From the NCBI GenBank assembly GCA_965279705.1, contig OZ257257.1:2790001-2854000 (forward strand): 64,000 bases of DNA. Direction: 5' to 3'. The stretch is from Stagnimonas sp965279705 (GTDB lineage Bacteria > Pseudomonadota > Gammaproteobacteria > Nevskiales > Nevskiaceae). The notes below the pieces were generated by a model. The model saw only the letters and a list, made by a program, of their open reading frames with translations, made no database searches and was not told the origin of the DNA. The position numbers were made by a program, and so were the translations under genes. Below, in pieces: positions 60,383 to 64,000 of the stretch; position 1 is the stretch's first letter; every line of letters begins with the position of its first letter.

Positions 60383-61078
60383 TCAGCGGCGGCGATACAG
60401 CAGATCGCACATCGCGTGGCCCAGACGCTCGCCTCTTGCCTCGAAGCGCGTGATGGGTCGGCTCTCCGGGCGCTCGACTTCACCCCCGGTGAAGTCCGAC
60501 GAAGCATCCAGTACCTCGCGCATGTGCTCGGCGTAGGGCACCCAGTCGGTGGCGAGGCGGAACAGACCGCTGGGTTTGAGACGGCTCGCGACCAGGGCGA
60601 CGAAGGCGGGCTGCACGATGCGGCGCTTGTGGTGACGCGTCTTGTGCCAAGGGTCGGGGAACTCCAGGATCAGCTCGTCGAGACTCTGCGGCGCCAACCA
60701 GTCGCGCAGCACCAACACGGCGTCTTCCGAGCTGACGCGCAAATTGTTCAAGCCCAGCTTCTCGGCGCGGTTGAGCACACGGCCGACACCGGGGCGATGC
60801 ACTTCCACGCCGATGAAATCCTGCTCGGGCGCGCGCTCGGCACGGAACAACAGTGCATCGCCGGCACCGAAACCGATCTCGAACACCACGGGGGCGTTGC
60901 GACCGAACACAGTGGGCAGATCGAGCCGCGCGGGTGTTATCGGGGCATCCAGTCCATAGCGCGCCCAGCCATTCTGCAGGGCCTCTTTCTGCGAGCTGGT
61001 GATGCGGCCCTCGCGGCGCACGAAACTCTTGATCTCGCGGCGCACCGGCACCGTCGGGGCGCTGTCAGCGGGCTTCAT
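60383..61078 (-). CDS. trmB: tRNA (guanine-N7-)-methyltransferase
   Basis: Makes m7G46 in tRNA with S-adenosylmethionine. The 231-aa product shows the SAM site VFEIGFGAGDALL and the signature FPDPWHKTRHHKRRIV, which binds the target guanine region. The start is the ATG beginning MKPADSAPTV and overlaps the end of the PaiB-like gene by 14 nt. thiG lies just upstream of that gene, similar to the conserved thiS-thiG-trmB order of Gammaproteobacteria with one insertion. Confidence 0.95.
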   Translation of the reverse strand: MKPADSAPTVPVRREIKSFVRREGRITSSQKEALQNGWARYGLDAPITPARLDLPTVFGRNAPVVFEIGFGAGDALLFRAERAPEQDFIGVEVHRPGVGRVLNRAEKLGLNNLRVSSEDAVLVLRDWLAPQSLDELILEFPDPWHKTRHHKRRIVQPAFVALVASRLKPSGLFRLATDWVPYAEHMREVLDASSDFTGGEVERPESRPITRFEARGERLGHAMCDLLYRRR

Positions 61079-61694
61079 GGGGCGGGGCCAAGTGCTGGAT
61101 GAGATCGGCCACAGCCGCCGACTCGGGGTGGGCACTGGCGCGCAGGGCGGTCACCACTTTCGCACGGTCAGCATCGGTCTTGTTCTGATTCATCTTGAAC
61201 TGCGCATCAACGCGCGTCATAGGCAGGTGGAAGGCGACGATGTTGTTGAGCATTGCCTCCTGTTTCTCAGGCTGTAACTGACGCTGCCAGGGATTCGCCG
61301 AGGTCTCGAACACCGCGCTGGTGGCATCGACAATCGCGAGCTTGCGGGCCATATCGTCCACCAGCTGCGGCTGGCCATGCACATGCACCACCGCGAAGTT
61401 CCAGGTTGGCACGTTCGCCGTCGGGTCGTCGTACCAGAGCGGTGAGATATACGCGTGTGGCCCCTGAAACACCGCCACGGTGTGGCCCTGCCCGAAGGCC
61501 TGCCAATGCGCGTTGGCACGCGCCATGTGGCCGGTGAGCTGGCCTTCTTCGAGCAGCAGCAGCGGCAGATGGGTGATATGCGGCTCGCCACCTGCGCTCG
61601 TGGTGATGAGCGTGGCGAACGGCCAGCCGCGAATCACCGCCAGCGCGTCGTCCTGGCTCTGGTTACCGAAATGGCGGGGCACATAGAGGCTCAT
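61065..61694 (-). CDS. FMN-binding negative regulator-like protein (PaiB family)
   Basis: A 209-aa split-barrel flavoprotein of the PaiB family, beginning MSLYVPRHF. WPFATLITTSAGGEPHITHLP and the later FQGPHAYISPLWY block are the family signature. PaiB of Bacillus represses sporulation and protease genes; many homologues have unknown functions and bind FMN or heme. It is inserted between thiG and trmB and overlaps trmB, so it is probably part of that transcript. Confidence 0.9.
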   Translation of the reverse strand: MSLYVPRHFGNQSQDDALAVIRGWPFATLITTSAGGEPHITHLPLLLLEEGQLTGHMARANAHWQAFGQGHTVAVFQGPHAYISPLWYDDPTANVPTWNFAVVHVHGQPQLVDDMARKLAIVDATSAVFETSANPWQRQLQPEKQEAMLNNIVAFHLPMTRVDAQFKMNQNKTDADRAKVVTALRASAHPESAAVADLIQHLAPPHEAR

Positions 61695-61736
61695 ACGACG
61701 GCGGGCCTCAAGCGGCGCTCGAAATGCCGCGAATCT

Positions 61737-62516
61737 TCATCCAATCACTCCCGCGATCGGCGAGCTGGCCGAGGCATAGCGGCGCATCGGCATGCGGCCT
61801 GCCAGAAAGGCCTCGCGACCGGCGAGGATGGCGTGGCGCATGGCACTCGCCATCAGCACCGGATTCTTGGCTTCGGCAATCGCGGTATTCATCAGCACGC
61901 CGTCACAGCCCAGCTCCATCGCAATGGCGGCATCGCTGGCCGTACCCACGCCAGCGTCGACGATGATCGGCACCTTCGCGTTCTCGACGATGGTGAGAAT
62001 GTTGTAGCGGTTCTGAATGCCGAGGCCCGAACCAATGGGAGCCGCAAGCGGCATCACCGCAACACAGCCCAGCTCTTCCAGCCGCTTGCACTGGATAGGG
62101 TCGTCGGTGCAGTAGACCATCACGTCGAAGCCCTCCTTCACCAGCACCTTGGTCGCCTCCAGCGTGGCGGTGATGTCCGGGTAGAGCGTCTTGGGGTCGC
62201 CCAATACTTCGAGCTTCACCAGCTTGTGCCCGTCAAGCAGTTCGCGCGCGAGGCGACAGGTGCGGATGGCGTCCTCCGCCGTATAACAACCCGCCGTATT
62301 GGGCAGCAGGGTGTAGTGATCAGGGCGGATGAAATCGAGCAGGTTGGGCGCGGTCGCGTCCTGTCCCAGATTCACGCGGCGGATGGCGACGGTGACGATC
62401 TCGGCACCACTGGCTTCAGAAGCCTCGGCGTTCTGTTGAAAGCTCGCGTACTTGCCGCTGCCCACGAGCAGGCGCGAGCGATAAGCCTTGCCCGCAATGG
62501 TCAATACATCGCTCAT
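61737..62516 (-). CDS. thiG: thiazole synthase
   Basis: Forms the thiazole phosphate of thiamin from 1-deoxy-xylulose 5-phosphate, dehydroglycine or glycine imine, and ThiS thiocarboxylate. The 259-aa TIM barrel has SRLLVGSGKYAS at the N-terminus, KLEVLGDPKTLYPD with the Schiff-base Lys region, and DAGVGTASDAAIAMELG, the phosphate-binding end. Directly follows thiS with no intergenic base. No TPP riboswitch was recognised upstream. Confidence 0.96.
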   Translation of the reverse strand: MSDVLTIAGKAYRSRLLVGSGKYASFQQNAEASEASGAEIVTVAIRRVNLGQDATAPNLLDFIRPDHYTLLPNTAGCYTAEDAIRTCRLARELLDGHKLVKLEVLGDPKTLYPDITATLEATKVLVKEGFDVMVYCTDDPIQCKRLEELGCVAVMPLAAPIGSGLGIQNRYNILTIVENAKVPIIVDAGVGTASDAAIAMELGCDGVLMNTAIAEAKNPVLMASAMRHAILAGREAFLAGRMPMRRYASASSPIAGVIG

Positions 62517-62717
62517 CTAACCGCCTCCAATCGCTTTGACAATTTCAATGCGGTCTTCATTTGTCACCGCCGTAGTGAGCCACAGGCTGCGCGGGATGAT
62601 TTGCCCGTTGTGCTCGATGGCGAGTCGCTGCCCGGTGAGGTTCAGCGCATCCACCAAGCCTTCCAGCGTTGCGGGATCTGGCAGCGCTTCCTGCCGTCCA
62701 TTCACCATCAAACCCAT
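62517..62717 (-). CDS. thiS: sulfur carrier protein ThiS
   Basis: A 66-aa beta-grasp protein ending in ...IVKAIGGG, the C-terminal diglycine that is adenylated and thiocarboxylated to deliver sulfur to ThiG. The start beginning MGLMVNGRQE gives the standard ThiS size and lies just past the tRNA-Gly terminator. Immediately upstream of thiG. Confidence 0.93.
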   Translation of the reverse strand: MGLMVNGRQEALPDPATLEGLVDALNLTGQRLAIEHNGQIIPRSLWLTTAVTNEDRIEIVKAIGGG

Positions 62718-62731
62718 TGCATCACTCCAAT

Positions 62732-62757
62732 AAAAAACCCTCGCTGCGCGAGGGTTT
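62732..62757 (-). terminator. intrinsic terminator after tRNA-Gly
   Basis: On the minus strand a 10-bp stem (AAACCCTCGC/GCGAGGGTTT) with a 3-nt loop is followed by six T. It lies 9 nt past the tRNA-Gly 3' end and just before thiS, separating the two transcripts. Confidence 0.88.
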
Positions 62758-62765
62758 GACATGTA

Positions 62766-62839
62766 TGGAGCGGGTGATGGGAATCGAACCCACGTCAACA
62801 GCTTGGGAAGTTGCCGCTCTACCATTGAGCTACACCCGC
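62766..62839 (-). tRNA. tRNA-Gly(TCC)
   Basis: A 74-nt cloverleaf with encoded CCA on the minus strand: acceptor GCGGGTG/CACCCGC, anticodon loop TTCCCAA (anticodon TCC), T-loop GTTCGATTC. The anticodon stem GCAAC/GCTGT contains an A-C mismatch at the fourth pair, unlike the fully paired stem of E. coli tRNA-Gly(TCC). Confidence 0.93.
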
Positions 62840-62850
62840 GTGCACTGATT

Positions 62851-63117
62851 TTAACGCTTGTTGCGCAGCCAGTCGCCTACGCGGCGTCCCATCTTGCGGC
62901 GGTCGTCGGGGGTAGGCTGACCGTCAGGGTCGTTTCTGCGATTTCCCAATTCTGGTTCACGACGCTCGAAGCGCTTGTAATGCGGAACCAGGTCTTCAGG
63001 TGCGACCTTTGTTTCTTTGCTGCCCGCATTCACCTTCGAAAAAATCAAGGCCACCACGACCAGCAGGACGATCACCAGCACAGGGCTTTGCTGCATGTAT
63101 TCCCAAATTGCGTCCAT
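62851..63117 (-). CDS. small single-TM membrane protein, paralog of the next gene
   Basis: An 88-aa protein: MDAIWEYMQQ, then one N-terminal TM helix (VLVIVLLVVVALIF), then a basic/acidic cytosolic tail with LVPHYKRFERRE, followed by an Arg/Asp-rich region. AAGGA precedes the ATG. The upstream neighbour shares the MDxIWxYxQ start, TM helix and LVPxxxRFxRRE block, so the two arose by duplication. I do not recognise the family; it appears to be a small membrane-anchored protein with a conserved charged motif. Confidence 0.75.
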   Translation of the reverse strand: MDAIWEYMQQSPVLVIVLLVVVALIFSKVNAGSKETKVAPEDLVPHYKRFERREPELGNRRNDPDGQPTPDDRRKMGRRVGDWLRNKR

Positions 63118-63196
63118 CGGCGGCGTCCTTGTCGTTGAGTTGCGTCCGACTCTACCGCAGCCTTTGAATCAGTGCGCGTGTCGCATCTGAGCGCTG

Positions 63197-63442
63197 TCAG
63201 GCCGCATTGCGACGTGTGGCCCTGCGCCTGTCCACCTGCTGCAAAGGCAGCACATCTTGTTGCCGACGATCTTCACGTTCCACTTCACGGCGATTGAACC
63301 GCACATGGGCAGGGACCAACCCCCGGTCTTTCAGCTCGCTCATCGGTTTAGCCGTGAGGCGGTAAAAGCCCCAGGCAATCAGGGCAATGATGACCACCAT
63401 CACCATGGTGTTTTCCTGCAAATACGTCCAAATCATGTCCAT
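63197..63442 (-). CDS. small single-TM membrane protein, paralog of the previous gene
   Basis: An 81-aa protein from the ATG beginning MDMIWTYLQE. AGAGG sits 9 nt upstream and this start aligns with its paralog; an ATG three codons earlier overlaps the ribosome-binding site. It has one TM helix (MVMVVIIALIAWGFY), then LVPAHVRFNRREVE and an Arg-rich tail. Tandem duplication with the downstream gene is evident. Function unknown. Confidence 0.72.
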   Translation of the reverse strand: MDMIWTYLQENTMVMVVIIALIAWGFYRLTAKPMSELKDRGLVPAHVRFNRREVEREDRRQQDVLPLQQVDRRRATRRNAA

Positions 63443-63532
63443 TGCGTTCATCCTCTTGCTTACTCGTATGTGGCGCGGGCATATAGCCCCGACACACCCT
63501 TGATACGCGCAGCGGCTGAACCGGAGACAGAT

Positions 63533-63868
63533 ATGGGCGACTATTTCAAATCAGAGGACTTGGCCAAGTTCGGCAATATCGGCACGCATGCGCCAAAAGC
63601 CGCGGAGGATTTCTTCAAGTATTACGGCAACGTCACCGGTACCGATGGCGCGCTGACGAAACGCGAAAAGGCGCTGATCGCACTCGCCATCGCGCACTCC
63701 GAGAAATGCCCGTATTGCATTGATGCCTATACGACGACCTGCTTGGAGACTGGCAGCAATCCGGCACAGATGATGGAAGCGGTGCACGTGGCGGCGGTGA
63801 TGAAGGCCGGCATCACGCTGGTGCACAGCGTGCAGATGCAGAACAAGCTCGATCAGCTGGTGCTGTGA
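63533..63868 (+). CDS. carboxymuconolactone decarboxylase / AhpD-family peroxidase-like protein
   Basis: A 111-aa helical CMD-family protein with the redox motif EKCPYCIDAYT (C-x2-C, with the AhpD-type downstream acidic and aromatic residues) and VHVAAVMKAGITLVH. The opening MGDYFKSEDLAKFGNIG resembles the peroxidase-like proteins that accompany arsenosugar-type radical-SAM clusters; whether such genes follow is outside the window. It probably reduces peroxides or acts with a thiol partner. Divergent from the small membrane protein pair. Confidence 0.78.
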   Translation: MGDYFKSEDLAKFGNIGTHAPKAAEDFFKYYGNVTGTDGALTKREKALIALAIAHSEKCPYCIDAYTTTCLETGSNPAQMMEAVHVAAVMKAGITLVHSVQMQNKLDQLVL

Positions 63869-63871
63869 TCC

Positions 63872-64000
63872 TTATTGGTGGGTAGCGAATAGTGCGTCCG
63901 CCGACATGCCCAACGTCGCACCGGCGACGGGCTTCGGTTCGGCTGCGCATGCCAGCGTGAGATGCGGCAGTAACACCGCCAATAGCACGCGCGCGGCACT
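63872..64000 (-). CDS. partial gene at the right edge, possible small lipoprotein
   Basis: On the minus strand the frame entering from the edge ends at a TAA and encodes a hydrophobic stretch with a lipobox-like LTLAC followed by AAEPKPVAGATLGMSADALF. If the start lies just outside the window this is a very short lipoprotein (about 45-50 aa visible or nearby). It converges on the CMD-family gene. No family is recognised and a chance frame cannot be ruled out. Confidence 0.35.
   Translation of the reverse strand, partial: SAARVLLAVLLPHLTLACAAEPKPVAGATLGMSADALFATHQ

Noticed and set aside
62510..62765. TPP riboswitch upstream of thiS
   Set aside because: The space is occupied by the tRNA-Gly gene and its terminator; no THI-box sequence was recognised.
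1..64000. Long overlapping open frames antisense to the cytochrome, M36, RND and TonB genes
   Set aside because: They follow third-position GC bias of the real genes, lack family motifs and plausible starts, and are treated as shadows.
1..64000. CRISPR array, insertion sequence or prophage
   Set aside because: No regularly spaced direct repeats, transposase, integrase or phage structural genes were seen.

Overview
This is a high-GC, gene-dense bacterial chromosome segment. The housekeeping content (orn; dnaX-ybaB-recR; prk-plsY-birA-coaX; thiS-thiG and paiB-trmB; a small 4.5S-type SRP RNA; RND efflux; TonB receptor; lipoproteins) fits a free-living Gammaproteobacterium, perhaps near Nevskiales/Xanthomonadales. 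The lineage is inference. I see no phage, IS element, transposase or CRISPR array. Genes are tightly packed: many neighbours overlap by ATGA/GTGA, and at least two convergent pairs overlap at their stop codons.

Regions. (1) 1-4170: oligoribonuclease, then a reverse-transsulfuration pair (cystathionine beta-synthase, cystathionine gamma-lyase) with a MipA/OmpV gene between them. (2) 4167-20943: a redox locus. A divergent pentaheme cytochrome faces a nine-gene run: a cytosolic flavin / two-cNMP-domain / four-[4Fe-4S] fusion, a diheme cytochrome b-like membrane protein, an FHA-TM-decaheme cytochrome, a lipoprotein with two GlcG/HbpS-like domains, an outer-membrane barrel, a decaheme cytochrome fused to an LVIVD propeller, two DUF4331-type proteins and a TPR lipoprotein. 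It reads as an electron conduit from the cytoplasm to the outer membrane and matches no characterised system I can name. (3) 20975-25203: pterin dehydratase and a large secreted M36 (fungalysin) protease closed by a perfect terminator. (4) 25222-36973: recR/ybaB/dnaX; a flippase-like / GT2 / GT39 operon; SRP RNA beside a long imperfect hairpin; an RND adaptor and permease; a YgjP-like peptidase; a YbcJ-like S4 protein; tRNA-Thr.

(5) 37230-57044: an accessory island that looks devoted to peptides containing D-amino acids or isopeptide bonds. It holds a TonB receptor, an alpha/beta hydrolase, two D-aminopeptidase-type serine hydrolases, two M81 (MlrC-like) metallopeptidases, an MFS carrier, two DAO-type FAD oxidoreductases, an amidohydrolase, RidA, a cupin, and the D-glutamate pair dgcN/dgcA, with a LuxR-type regulator and a HigBA toxin-antitoxin module in the middle. 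The serine hydrolase + M81 + MFS combination recalls mlrB/C/D of microcystin degradation, but no mlrA is present. DgcN/DgcA would dispose of liberated D-glutamate, and RidA the imines made by the oxidases.

(6) 57078-64000: coaX, birA, plsY, a phosphoribulokinase-family kinase, trmB, a PaiB-like protein, thiG, thiS, tRNA-Gly with its terminator, two paralogous small membrane proteins, and a CMD-family peroxidase-like protein.

Functions are read from motifs, protein architecture and gene order. No database search was run, and pathway-level statements are inference.
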